This document shows positions 1-10,311 of a stretch of DNA of 64,000 bases, one piece after another (positions within the stretch are counted from its first letter, which is position 1; each line of letters starts with the position of its first letter). Origin of the DNA: Calliopum simillimum (lineage: Eukaryota; Arthropoda; Insecta; Diptera; Lauxaniidae); NCBI GenBank assembly GCA_951812925.1, contig OX638369.1:62758228-62822227 (forward strand), given 5' to 3'. Below the pieces are notes generated by a model, which was not told where the DNA came from, ran no database searches, and saw only the letters and a program-made list of their open reading frames with translations. The position numbers and the translations under genes are program-made.

Positions 1-437
1 TGTTCAGTTGACTTCGTCTCTTTCTAAGTTTCGGTTGTGTTTTCTGTGTTACTAAATTTTGTGCATGTTTTTTCATCATTTTTTGTTAGTATAAAACAGT
101 GTTTGATAAATATAATTATAGTGGTATTTAGATCTTCACTAAAATATGTAATAATAATTTTTATTTTGTTTTGTTATATTTTACAAGTGCAAATTAACAA
201 ATAGAAATAATTTATTTTTTTTTTGTATACAAACTTGCATGCAGTGTTATTGCATTAGCTTTCAATTCTTCTTTCTGCTTTGTACGCTAACAAAGCTAGA
301 CTCTATACTGCTTGCACTATTTTGTTGTTGCTCGCTTACGGCAATTTTTTGCAGTTGAATTTAACCCTTCTGTCACCACGTTGACTAGTTAGTCACATAA
401 TTTTTTACATATTCAATTTTATTTTTGTCTTTCTAAA

Positions 438-1358
438 ATGGATTATTTTTCTTCGGATAATCTGGTTGCTTGCTCTCTTGGTGATTTTTGCAAATGCCAA
501 AATATTTTAAATGCGATGTTTTCTTGCTCTGGTCCATGTGAACAGATGTTTCATGCACAGTGTGCTAGTTTGACTAAATCTGTTACGGATCTCTTATGTT
601 CTGAGCGATCAGGTTTGCAATGGTATTGCCCATCTTGTAGGGCCCTCTCCCCGTCGAGTTTTTTCGACAAAATTAAAAAATTTGGGGAAAAATTGAACAA
701 TCTGAGTATTGATTTCAGAGATATTTTAAATAATTTCAGTGATTTTTCTCCTCAAATTGAAAAAAGTCTTAACGAGACTGTTATTGAAGAGACCATACTT
801 CACAATAATACCATTACCGCGTCTTCTGTGGTTATTGCATCCACTCCATCGATACCAACTCATACCAATAAAGCTAAGTCCCTTAAAAAGAAAAGAAAAC
901 CGAGACGAAAGCTTACTAAAAGTTTAGACAACACTGTCGCTGCAGCCAATTCATCTTCTTCTATTCCTACAACTTCGTCGAATATGCCGAATAGTGTCCA
1001 TCCAACCCCGTCAACATCAACCAATACCCAAGTTGTTGATACGGTTGTTATCCCTGTCTCCTTGCGTGCATTGCCTAAATCGAAATCAATTTTTGTTTCG
1101 CGGCTGCACCCTGACACAACTTCTGACAATATTATAGAGTTTTTAAGACAGAATAATGTCATTCCTCTTGACGCATATGTTTCATGTAGGAAACTTGGCA
1201 ATAAGCCAACACATGCTTCCTTTAAAATAACGGTGGCTTCTGATAATTTTCCTGCGGTCTGCAATTCAAAAGTATGGGTCGATAATGTCTTCATTTCTGA
1301 ATTCAAAGAAACTAAGAAGACTGCTCGATTTTCTAATAAACACAATTCAAAAAACTAA
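438..1358 (+). CDS. ORF1 protein of non-LTR retrotransposon (PHD-like finger, RRM-like domain)
   Basis: 306 residues from an ATG with A at -3. Residues about 18-67 hold a Cys/His array (CKC, FSC, CEQMFHAQC, then WYCPSC) that fits a PHD-type zinc finger. The middle (about 145-205) is basic, then rich in Ser, Thr and Pro. Residues about 210-295 (starting PKSKSIFVSRLHPDT) resemble the RRM-like fold common in ORF1 proteins of this group. Such proteins bind element RNA and form the RNP with ORF2. The end runs through A AAA AAC straight into the UAA stop, which suggests that some ribosomes shift to ORF2. Finger type and RRM call are by eye. Confidence 0.8.
   Translation: MDYFSSDNLVACSLGDFCKCQNILNAMFSCSGPCEQMFHAQCASLTKSVTDLLCSERSGLQWYCPSCRALSPSSFFDKIKKFGEKLNNLSIDFRDILNNFSDFSPQIEKSLNETVIEETILHNNTITASSVVIASTPSIPTHTNKAKSLKKKRKPRRKLTKSLDNTVAAANSSSSIPTTSSNMPNSVHPTPSTSTNTQVVDTVVIPVSLRALPKSKSIFVSRLHPDTTSDNIIEFLRQNNVIPLDAYVSCRKLGNKPTHASFKITVASDNFPAVCNSKVWVDNVFISEFKETKKTARFSNKHNSKN
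1349..1355 (+). promoter_or_regulatory. Candidate -1 programmed ribosomal frameshift site (A AAA AAC)
   Basis: The last ORF1 sense codons read TCA AAA AAC before the UAA at 1356-1358. The heptamer A AAA AAC has the X XXY YYZ form of a -1 slippery site in the ORF1 phase. A one-base backward slip puts the next codon at 1355, exactly the phase of ORF2, which is open from 1340. ORF2 has no in-frame ATG before its endonuclease core, so a shift or stop-reinitiation is needed to make it. I did not identify a clear downstream pseudoknot. Confidence 0.6.
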
Positions 1359-4228
1359 ATCGGCTATCCCTTTACTACCAAAATGTAAGGGGCCTACGTT
1401 CAAAGACGCATGATTTATTTTTAGCAACTCAGAATTTTTCTGAGGATGTTATCATTTTTACCGAGACTTGGTTAAATAACAATATACTTAACTCGGAGTT
1501 ATTTGACAATAGTTTTAATGTCTTTAGAAGAGACAGACACACAAATGACCTTTCTCCAGTTGGTGGAGGCGTTTTAATAGCAATAAAAAATCATTTGACG
1601 AGTTCTTTGTTTGACATTCCCTGTGTATCTGACATTGAACTAATATGCGTAGAAGTTACTATTCGCAAGTCAAGTTTATATATTCTTAACACCTATATTC
1701 CTCCTAATAGTAGCATAGAAGTCTACGATAGTCTTGCACAGGCCGTAGAGTACATTACTCAAAAACTTGACGTTAATGACGACATTTTATTGTTAGGTGA
1801 TTTCAATCTACCTGACCTAAAATGGACTTTGTCTGAGGAAGACACATATTATTATGCGTCATGTCCTAAAACCCGACAACAACAAATTTTTGTTGACGAA
1901 ATTTTAACTGATTTACAACAAGTTAGTTGTATAACGAATTGTCACGGACGACAACTTGACTTAGTTTTGGTTACAGATAGTAGTAAGGTTGTTGTAAATA
2001 ACGCCTTCAATGCCCTAAGTGTGGTTGATACTTATCATCCACCTTTGAATATATTGTACCAATCAGATCAAAATAATTTAAATAATGAATGCTCTTCTAT
2101 TAAAATTTATGAATTCAATTTCAAAAAAGCTGACTTTTGGAAGTTGAATGACATTTTAAGGAACAATGTTAATAATTTTTTAAACTTCTTTGAAAATAAT
2201 TCTTTGGATAATAACATTAAGTTTTTCTATAAAGAACTTTTTAAAGCTATAGCTTTGGCAGTGCCATATACATTTAAATACGTTAATAACTCTTCATACC
2301 CTTGGTATACAAGAGACTTAAAGAAAATTCGTAATAGTCGTAACAGGGCTTGGAAAAAATATATCTGCAGTCAAAACCGAAACGATTTAGAAAATTACAA
2401 CAAACTGTTTGACGAATTTAAATTAAAATCAGCTTCTGTTTATTCTGAGTATTTGAATAAAATGAAGCTGAACATTCTCCAAGACCCCAAGAATTTTTGG
2501 GCATTTATTAATTCAAAAAAAAAGTCAGACGGTTTTCCGACTGAGTTCAAGACTGGTGACGAGCTTACCAGCAACCCCGAAATAATTGCGGGGTTGTTTG
2601 CTAACTTATTTAAAAATTCTTTTTCATCTGACTTATTTAGCCCCGACATCCCCTATTTTGAATTCATGGAAACTGACCCGAAAGTTTCATTTAATGCAAT
2701 ATCTTTCTCCCCTGAACTCGTGGAGAAATATATTGCATCTATTGATGACGATATTGGAAGTGGACCTGATGGTATTCCAGCAACATTATTAATTAATTGT
2801 AGCTCTATCTTGAGTCATCCACTCAGTTTTTTATTTAATAAATCTATTAACGATAACTATTTTCCTCAATTTTGGAAGGAATCATTCATAAGTCCAATCT
2901 TTAAGAAAGGATGTAAAAATGATGTTTCAAATTACAGGCCCATAGCCAAGCTATCATCAATACCAAAGCTTTTTGAAAAAATTATATACGATCAAGTCAA
3001 GGTGTGCTGTGGTGAAGTCATTTCATCACGTCAGCATGGTTTTGTTAATGGCAGATCTACAGTATCTAACCTTCTTGATTTCACTTCTTTTACATTAAAT
3101 TCTTTGGACTCTGGTGGGCAAGTTGACTGTATCTACACAGATTTCAGTAAAGCATTTGACAAACTACCACATAACTTAATTTTGTTTAAATTAAAAAAGC
3201 TTGGATTTCCTTTAAATTTTGTCAGTTGGATCGAATCTTATTTGTCTGATCGTTCATATCAAATAAGATTTCGGAAGGTGTTGTCACCTCCTTTTACTGC
3301 GTCTTCAGGTGTTCCGCAAGGAAGCCACTTGGGACCTCTCCTGTTTATTTTAGCAATAAATGATGTTACTCACATTATTAAAAACTCTCATTTGCTAATA
3401 TATGCAGATGATATGAAAATATACAGGATCGTGAAGGGAGCTGAAGACAGTTTCCTACTTCAATCTGACTTGAAATCTTTTGAAGTTTGGTGTTGTAAAA
3501 ATAACTTACATCTCAATTCTGAAAAATGCCAAACAATGACTTTTTCTAGAAAAAATCAAATCGCAGAGTTTAATTATAAATTTAATGATAAACATATCTG
3601 TCGTGTCGGTTCAGTCAAAGACCTTGGTATAAATTTTGATGCTAAACTAACGTTCAATGAACATATTACTCAAATTTGTAAAAAATCTTCATCACTGCTT
3701 GGCTTTATAAAACGATGGGCAAAAGAATTTAATAGCCCTTTAGTAACGGTGACTTTATATAACACAATTGTGCGTCCTCACTTAGAGTACGCTAGCCAAG
3801 TTTGGTCACCATTTTATAATATACACATTGATAGAATTGAAAGAATTCAAAAAAATTTTGTTCGTTTTACTCTTAAAGGCTTTAATTGGACGGATTCTTC
3901 AAACATTCCTCCTTATGAGGATCGTTTGATGTTGTTACGTATGCAGTCTTTAAGTACACGTAGAAATATAGCGGACATACTTTATCTGCATCAGCTTATT
4001 ACAGGGTCTCTTGCCGCACCAGAGCTTCTTAAATATATTTATTTTAATACTAACCGAAGAAGTAATCGTAACACTAATCAATTATTTTATCAACCGGTTA
4101 GTAGAACTAATTATATGGCCTCAGCCCCTTTTAATCGCATGACAACTCTTATTAATCATTGCGAAGTATATAGCATTAGCTTGTCAAAAGGTCAACTCAA
4201 ACTTAGATTGAAAAATTATTATAATTAA
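1355..4228 (+). CDS. ORF2: apurinic-type endonuclease and reverse transcriptase
   Basis: The frame is open from 1340 to the stop at 4226-4228, roughly 957 codons if entered by -1 frameshift at 1355. Endonuclease motifs appear in order: YYQNVRGLRSK (about 1370), FTETWL (about 1460), GGGVLIAI (about 1567), LLLGDFNLPDL (about 1790) and the SDH-like VVDTYHPPL (about 2022). RT motifs follow: SNYRPIAKLSS, YTDFSKAFDKLPHN, SSGVPQGSHLGPLLF and the catalytic YADD at about 3400. A C-terminal region of about 250 residues ends LRLKNYYN. It would nick target DNA and copy element RNA at the nick. No in-frame ATG starts the endonuclease domain; the TTG at 1595 lies inside that domain and is not a start. It looks intact. 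Confidence 0.88.
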   Translation, partial: LNRLSLYYQNVRGLRSKTHDLFLATQNFSEDVIIFTETWLNNNILNSELFDNSFNVFRRDRHTNDLSPVGGGVLIAIKNHLTSSLFDIPCVSDIELICVEVTIRKSSLYILNTYIPPNSSIEVYDSLAQAVEYITQKLDVNDDILLLGDFNLPDLKWTLSEEDTYYYASCPKTRQQQIFVDEILTDLQQVSCITNCHGRQLDLVLVTDSSKVVVNNAFNALSVVDTYHPPLNILYQSDQNNLNNECSSIKIYEFNFKKADFWKLNDILRNNVNNFLNFFENNSLDNNIKFFYKELFKAIALAVPYTFKYVNNSSYPWYTRDLKKIRNSRNRAWKKYICSQNRNDLENYNKLFDEFKLKSASVYSEYLNKMKLNILQDPKNFWAFINSKKKSDGFPTEFKTGDELTSNPEIIAGLFANLFKNSFSSDLFSPDIPYFEFMETDPKVSFNAISFSPELVEKYIASIDDDIGSGPDGIPATLLINCSSILSHPLSFLFNKSINDNYFPQFWKESFISPIFKKGCKNDVSNYRPIAKLSSIPKLFEKIIYDQVKVCCGEVISSRQHGFVNGRSTVSNLLDFTSFTLNSLDSGGQVDCIYTDFSKAFDKLPHNLILFKLKKLGFPLNFVSWIESYLSDRSYQIRFRKVLSPPFTASSGVPQGSHLGPLLFILAINDVTHIIKNSHLLIYADDMKIYRIVKGAEDSFLLQSDLKSFEVWCCKNNLHLNSEKCQTMTFSRKNQIAEFNYKFNDKHICRVGSVKDLGINFDAKLTFNEHITQICKKSSSLLGFIKRWAKEFNSPLVTVTLYNTIVRPHLEYASQVWSPFYNIHIDRIERIQKNFVRFTLKGFNWTDSSNIPPYEDRLMLLRMQSLSTRRNIADILYLHQLITGSLAAPELLKYIYFNTNRRSNRNTNQLFYQPVSRTNYMASAPFNRMTTLINHCEVYSISLSKGQLKLRLKNYYN

Positions 4229-4578
4229 ATTTGTTGGTTATTGGTTGTTTTTTTATTTAATGTTTGTGTTGTCCGAGCCCCACAGCATGCAGGGTTAATT
4301 TTTTCTAACATTCAATCCTTGGATCATGTTATTACATACATACAACTGCATTTATGCATTTGTAGTTATGTATACAAGTGATCTGAGTGGGTATGTTGAG
4401 AAAGTGCGAAAAAGCTAAGAAAAAATTATAAAAAAATAACACATTAAAACTCATAATTTTTTCATTTTCCTAATTTATTTTAAGCTTTACTTGATTTAAA
4501 GCTTGAAGCTAAATAGTCAAGAAGGCTAATAGCTGTAATAGCTAAACTCTATTATTATTATTATAATATGAACAATTA

Positions 4579-5166
4579 CACTGGTCTACACGATTTTCGA
4601 CTGGAGCAACCAAATAGTGTTCCTAGAGTTATTTGGTGCGCTGAATTCAAATCTGTAATCGGTTTTTCTCTATCAGGTCAGGTTTTGGAGATAATCGACC
4701 TTTTCGATTTTTGAGGCTATAGCTCTATTTTTTCGAATATATTTTGAGAAACCCAATTTCGATCGAATACATTGAACTAAAATATATTTGTATAAGCTAC
4801 TGGCAAAAAAACCGTGTTTAATTTGGCTTAAACATGAAAAAGTGTAAAAAACTACTATAAAAATTAACTTTTCGTTGCTACAGCTCAGACAATTTGAATC
4901 GGATCTTAGATATTGGTACACTTGTTGAAAGTTTTAGAATTTTTCTCTATAATAGTGTAAAAACATATTCGATCGAGATTGGGTTTCTAAAAATATGTTC
5001 GAAAAAATGGAGCTATAACCTCAAAAATCGAAAAGGTCGTTTATCTTCAAAACCTGACCTGATAGAGAAAAACCGATTGCAGATTCTAATTCAGCGAACC
5101 CAAATAACTTAAGAAATATCATCCTCTTCTCCAGTCGAAATTTTTTTCGAAATTTGTCGACCAGTG
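4579..5166. mobile_element. 588-bp fold-back MITE, PIF/Harbinger-type TTA duplication
   Basis: The ends are CACTGGTC and GACCAGTG, flanked on both sides by TTA (4576-4578 and 5167-5169). The halves are inverted copies along their length: the segment holding ATCGGTTTTTCTCTATCAGG near 4657 recurs inverted near 5060, and the pivot is near 4870. A 3-bp TTA/TWA duplication is typical of PIF/Harbinger, and two Harbinger-type transposase relics occur in this window. Because the site is next to TTA repeats, the duplication could be coincidental. Confidence 0.7.
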
Positions 5167-5169
5167 TTA

Positions 5170-5806
5170 TTATTATTATTTTATTGATTGGTTTGCCTTT
5201 TCTTCTTAATACTTATCTTCGATTTGCTTTGTTCTTAATTACATTTAATGCCAATTGCCTAAGTGAATGGGTGCCATTTCGTCGAAAATCGCAAAAATTT
5301 GTTTATACGCAGATTTAAAATAAATCACGACAGAAATAGATTTAATTTTTGTATGGTAGATCACGTCATAAACTAAATCTCGAAGCAGCCGTAAATCACC
5401 TCTTAAAATTTGCGGTAGAAACATAGTATTATTTTATTGAAATTTCTCATGACCAATGAAATATATTTTAGTAGGTTAAGGTGATAAGCTCAAATGGAAG
5501 CTCATCTATGCATTGGATTTATTTGGAATTGTTGTAATAGAATTTTTGAAAAGTCACTGCATAGTAAAATATATCCTGAACGAAATTTTTTGAAATACAA
5601 AAGCTATGCATGTATGTATATGCAGTTGAAAATTGTGCCATTTAATTAGAAAAAAATAATCAAAATGTAACTTTTTATCAGAAAATGTATCGTTTTAGCA
5701 GCACAAATGTAACTTTCTCAAAAAAGCCCTTGCAACGCTGAGTTATACCTAGTTTTAACAGTCCTTTTTATAAATATATATTTCTTACAAAACAAAAAAT
5801 AGAAAT
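5170..5806. other. Non-coding, AT-rich, no gene recognised
   Basis: I find no ORF with a recognisable domain and no strong repeat here apart from the TTA run at its left edge. It leads into the 3' side of the HARBI1-like relic and may include that element's end, but I could not identify its TIR. Confidence 0.4.
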
Positions 5807-8667
5807 CTACAAACTATTCCCTATTTCTTGCCTAATTCGTGCTGCTTGTGCTTGTAGAAGTAAGTGATTATTATCCTCTTCCAACATCTCTTCATATTGC
5901 TGATCCAGTTCATTTATTTCAGCTTCGTATGCGGGGGCATTATATTGAATGCAAATGTTATGCAAAGCACAGGAAACATTTACAATTTGTATTGCTTTCT
6001 TGGGTGAATAATGAAGCTCTCTTGCTCCAAGAAAATACCTCCATCTGTTTTTTAGACGTCCATTCGTCCTCTCTATGATATTTCGACATCAAGAGTGAAC
6101 TTCACTAAATTTTGCTGCATTTACATTGTCCTCTGTTGATCGATGTGTTGTCAGCAACCATGGTTTTAAGGGGTAGCCACAATCTCCTGGTGAGAATTGG
6201 TAATAAAATTTTTACAAGAGGTTTAATAGAATGTTTACAAATGAAAGTTAAATTGAAAAAGAAATAAAAATTCAAAAAACAAAATTGCGAAGATATAATT
6301 TTCGGCTAAAATTTTGTTGTAGTTTTTACATACATATGGGCACATACGAGTATATATTTTCAATATACTACATAGTGAAATTTTGTTATAGAATATGGCA
6401 AAACTTTGGTCCTAACAAAGTCATAAATATGCTAAAAAAAGTGATCTTTTATAATTTTTAAAAATTTCTTTTAAAGATAAGTAACAATGGACATTTTACA
6501 ATATGATGTCTATCAATTTTTTGTAAATTTAATATTAATAATTGGCAGATTTCAAATAATCACCTTTTAAGAATATATTTTTCAAAAAATTGAAGACAAC
6601 ACGATTGCATTCTAATGTTTTAATGATAAGCATACAAAAAGATGAACTAAACAAGGCAGTAATTAAAATCAACATTTTTAAGCTCACCTAGCAACCATAA
6701 CTACGATGGACAATGTGAATGCTGCTCTTCCATAATTTTCCTCAAGGGACCAGCATTCCAAATGAACGCGTCATGGCATTAGGGAATGCAATACCGGTAT
6801 TACCGATACCGGTATCCCGGACCGAAATTCGATACCGAAATACCGGTATTAAATTATGCCAAATACCGGTATTTCGGTATTATAAAAAATTAAGAATATA
6901 ACCCGTTTTACAAAAAATAAAAAGATAGTGAAACAAAAATTTAGACGATGACTCGGATGATCATGTTTAACTGATGTAGACGACTTGAAATTAAATGAAA
7001 CAACAAATTCAAGGCACTTCACCCTAACCATCACCTATAAATTAAAAATTGCTATCCAAAAGGCTATTATAGATTCAAATATTAATGCAGATTACCGCCT
7101 GTCCGAAAATTTCAATTTCAATTAAACTTCCAATAAAATTAGCAGTAGTGGCAAGCTTCCATGAGAATGCTAACCTTTTATCAAGAACTTTAAAGACTAG
7201 ATTGACCGCTTGGAATAAGTTCAAAGAACAGTTGGAAACTCGTACATTTGAAAGAATAACGAATTCTCAAGCGTTTTACAATACCTACACAATCCAAATA
7301 AATATTAAAAGTTGAAATGTATAGTTTATAGTAGTTTCTTTGAATTGATGAGTAACTATATTTATTTTATTTCGTTCTTTTATTTGATATAAAAATAAAA
7401 CGTTATTCTAATTCATGTTTTTTTGTATTAAACCAGATCATTGGGCATAAATCTATGATCCGCGGTCTCATGTTATTCATGTTTGCCCCCTTTTTTTCCA
7501 TTTTTATTCTTGCAAAGAATACCGGTGTATATCGGGATCCCGGTTTTGAAAAAATTTCAATACTGGATAATGGTATCGCATTTTTTGCTCCGGTATTGCA
7601 TGCTCCGGGGTGAGTGGCATCCACATACCTTATCTTCATTGTATTGTCACAAACCTTTAGGAAATGGAAGTTTTTAAAATAAAATAAATACAAATATGTA
7701 TGTATACGAGTAAAATTTTTTCAACTGAGCCATCTAAAACGGACTTTTCGAAATGAACATTTTTTTTCTCCTTGTCGGGTACTTTTAAGGATAATAAATT
7801 TTTTGGCGTTTAAATTTTTCAAAATTTTAATTTTTGTATGTGTTGCGTACAGTAGAACTTTCGTGAGTTGTTTTCTTTCATTTGCTATTGCTCAGTAAAT
7901 ACTTAATGGAATTGAAAAATTTTTTTCTCAGTATATCCGTAAATGATACGAGCACAAAATTTAATGGCATCAAAATTTTTTAATGTTTTTTACTAATCAA
8001 AAATGCATTTTAAAATATGCAATTGCAAGCTAACTGAACTTCTCATATGCTTTGAAAACAAAAACAACAAGGGTATGATAGGACAAAAATTCATTTATTT
8101 ATCTACAAAAAAAAATGTTTGTGCAAACCATTACTGACAACGTTATGAATATTAGTCAGAGTAACCGAGTGCACTTTTACCCTGTTACTCAGCTCGTTAC
8201 TCCAGATCGTGAATAACTCTATTGAATATATAAAAGAAATGTAAAATCAGACTTGCTTATGCATTTTTTGTTGAATAATAGTTCCATAATTGCATTGGAG
8301 TTATTTAAATTTTATATTAAGAGTTCTGAGGAAGTTATTGAGCTATTCAGAGCGTACTAAAAAATCAACTTGACTTCACAGCATATGTTAAGAAATTTAT
8401 CACGTGTAAGGAACATAGTAGAAAAGCGGAAGAGCTTAAAAAATATGTTTTTCGAGTTTTAATGTGCACAAATAACCAGAATTGTTATACTGTCTTTAAT
8501 ATGGGAAATAAAAGCATAGTCCACATTTCCCTAACTTACTCTATTACTTACACGGTCTGTGGCAACTCCAATGGGTTTGATTTGTCCCTTTGATTTCTCC
8601 TCATTTCACGCAGCTCCTTCCTTTCTTCTTCCTCGAGAATAAGATGACGAGCAAACAAGCTATTCAT
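5807..8667 (-). pseudogene. HARBI1-like (PIF/Harbinger) transposase, broken, with introns
   Basis: Pieces in order on the minus strand. First exon 8667-8552, from ATG, MNSLFARHLILEEEERKEL to SNPLELPQTV, ends at a GTAAGT donor. The middle exon begins near 7654 after a CTAAAG acceptor with VCDNTMKIRYVDA, is interrupted by an insert (6787-7600), and resumes with CHDAFIWNAG to WLLG at 6688. An intron 6687-6187 (GTGAGC donor, CCAG acceptor) lets WLLG join GDCGYPLKPW. The last exon to 5807 carries ERTNGRLKNRWR, SCALHNICI and ends GNSL. These are hallmark motifs of the Harbinger DDE nuclease. Two in-frame stops are seen (after HSHCPS and after KFSEVHS), and an exon between 7654 and 8552 is not recognisable, so the gene is dead. 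Confidence 0.8.
6787..7600. mobile_element. 814-bp TIR insert in the HARBI1-like exon
   Basis: The insert begins TGCAATACCGG and ends CCGGTATTGCA. Both ends are studded with CCGGTATT-like motifs: several between 6790 and 6885, and more diverged ones between 7515 and 7600. It splits the conserved VDA...HDAFIW segment of the transposase, so it came later. The interior has no convincing transposase. A clean target duplication could not be read, so the superfamily is open; hAT is only a guess. Confidence 0.6.
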
Positions 8668-9945
8668 TTTTTTAACTTAATTTTCACAAAATTTACAAAT
8701 TGATTAAATGATTGCTTTTAATGAAATTTAGATATTCGTATTTTGTTTGGTTTTTTTAACCTTAACACATCGGTTGATAACTCAGTAGTCTAACACACAG
8801 ATAATCACTTGGAAAACAAGTGCCGCGTTTACTGCTTTTACAAGACAATGCTCCGTACCAAAATTCGATGAAAAAGATTGATGAAATGAATGATTTGAAT
8901 ATGTTTTTTGCTTTTATGCCATTGTGGCTATGGCGCTGGTTGGTTCATCTTTTTTCCAAGTAAGCAGATTACTACTTAATACCGATGTTAGTTAATTCCC
9001 ATCACTAAAATTGCATTAAAATACGATTTACCAAACTTATGTCAGTTTTTATTAAATTTGCCAGAAGCTTAAATTTTGTCACATATCCCCTTTTATAAAT
9101 GACTGATTCAATTTTGTCGAATAGCAATTTCCACGCACCCCATTCAATAGAGTTGTCTCCATGCGATTTTTAGCTGTTTGCAGACATGCTCACTGCAAAA
9201 TGATTTGGCTTAAAAAGAGGTGGTCGCCGAAAAAACTACTGCTTTGAGGTCGAATTTAAATCGTTCTACAGGAAAGGTATCAAAATGTTAGACGATTGCT
9301 AGAATAACTGAAGCGCTCTAAAATGTAGTAGCCCTTGTAGCCAAAAAAATTAATTTTTGAAACTTGCGCAATTTTTACTTAAAAAAAAAAATATATATAA
9401 AATAGATTTTGTTTTTTGATCTAAAAAAAAATAAAATTTTTTGAGGATTGAAAATTTGAAATTGATTGGAAGGAGAAGCAAATTTTTTTTTGCTTGATTT
9501 ATGAAAAGAATTTTATTCTTTTTAATGGGAATCACAGGAAAAATTTGGGCTTGCACAATTGGATTAAAACGGAGTCACTACTGCAGGGATACCGAATTAT
9601 TATGTTGCATTGACTCTTAAAACGCAAGCTAAATATATATATTATCACAAGATTCATCTCAAGCAAGATAACGCAGTAACGAATGCATCTATATATAGTA
9701 ATATTGATTAAAAAAAAAATAAAAAAATCTCAAGCTAAATACATAGCAAGTGGTGCATCTCAAATCTTAAGCTAAAGACATGCAACATTAAGTGGTTTTA
9801 TTTTTTTTTTTTTTAAATTTTTTTTTTTGGCTACAAGATTATTGAAAATCCTTTTTATTTAATTATAAAACCAACTAATAAAAATAAATTATCACAAATT
9901 TTATTAAACTTGAACTGCAATTGTTTGTTTATCTTTTTTGTTTTT
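8668..9945. other. Non-coding AT-rich stretch, nothing recognised
   Basis: No ORF of interest. It may contain the 5' leader and terminal repeat of the HARBI1-like element just after 8668. Poly-A and poly-T runs are frequent, as at 9380 and 9805. Confidence 0.35.
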
Positions 9946-10008
9946 TTTTTAAGTCAGCTGTCAAAATCCAGTGGAAAATGGAAAAAAATGTCAACAATTT
10001 ATGAAAAA

Positions 10009-10210
10009 TAGCGTTGCCACATGATTTTTTTTTGTGCAAAATGTCTACGGAATTGAAAAAAGTAAGCGTTCAGACTGGTTGTTTGCACAAAACGTCAAAG
10101 ATATGGGAAAGTATTAAAGTTGCCAGATGTTGTTTTTGTGCAAAATGCCAACAGTCTTGGAAAAACACAGCGTTGCAAACTGGTTATTTCGGAAAATGTC
10201 AACGATATTG
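10009..10210 (+). repeat. Four degenerate tandem units of about 50 bp
   Basis: Units start near 10009, 10065, 10117 and 10169. Each carries a GCGTTGC/GCGTTCA-like lead, a TGGTT or GTTTTTG middle and then AAAATGTC(A/T)AC. The inverted relative at 58.65-58.76 kb repeats TATCGTTGACAT every 50-60 bases. The repetition makes a spurious 68-codon ORF. Confidence 0.6.
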
Positions 10211-10311
10211 GTTATCGTGAATAAATATCCGCGGGGAATTTTTCTCAGACTGCCGTTCATTCTCTATTGCAGTTTGATAAAAATTCCCCGGGAATATTGA
10301 TTCACGATAAC
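10211..10311. repeat. Hairpin-forming inverted repeat, about 32-bp stem
   Basis: GTTATCGTGAATAAATATCC at 10211 is answered by GGAATATTGATTCACGATAAC ending at 10311; the stem continues inward through GGGGAATTTTT and AAAATTCCCC, leaving a loop of about 38 bases. It sits directly after the tandem units and is probably a structural part of the same repeat family. Confidence 0.65.

Larger units (their letters stand above)
1..4568 (+). mobile_element. Non-LTR retrotransposon, Jockey/CR1-like, both ORFs open
   Basis: The unit reads as a non-coding leader up to 437, ORF1 (zinc finger plus RRM-like fold), ORF2 (endonuclease plus reverse transcriptase), a 3' UTR from 4229, and a short TTA-repeat tail near 4547-4565. 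I see no in-frame stop in either ORF, unlike every other retroelement in the window, so this copy may be young. The left end is not defined and may lie outside the window. The 3' end is uncertain because a MITE with a TTA duplication sits 10 bases beyond the TTA repeats and more TTA repeats follow it. Clade assignment is from motif style only; CR1, Jockey and relatives are all possible. Confidence 0.85.

Noticed and set aside
860..1345. 161-codon minus-strand ORF opposite ORF1
   Set aside because: Antisense shadow of the ORF1 coding sequence with no domain of its own.
1595..4228. ORF2 start at a TTG codon, 1595
   Set aside because: The frame and recognisable endonuclease sequence (QNVRGLRSK, FTETWL) extend upstream to 1340, so this TTG is internal.
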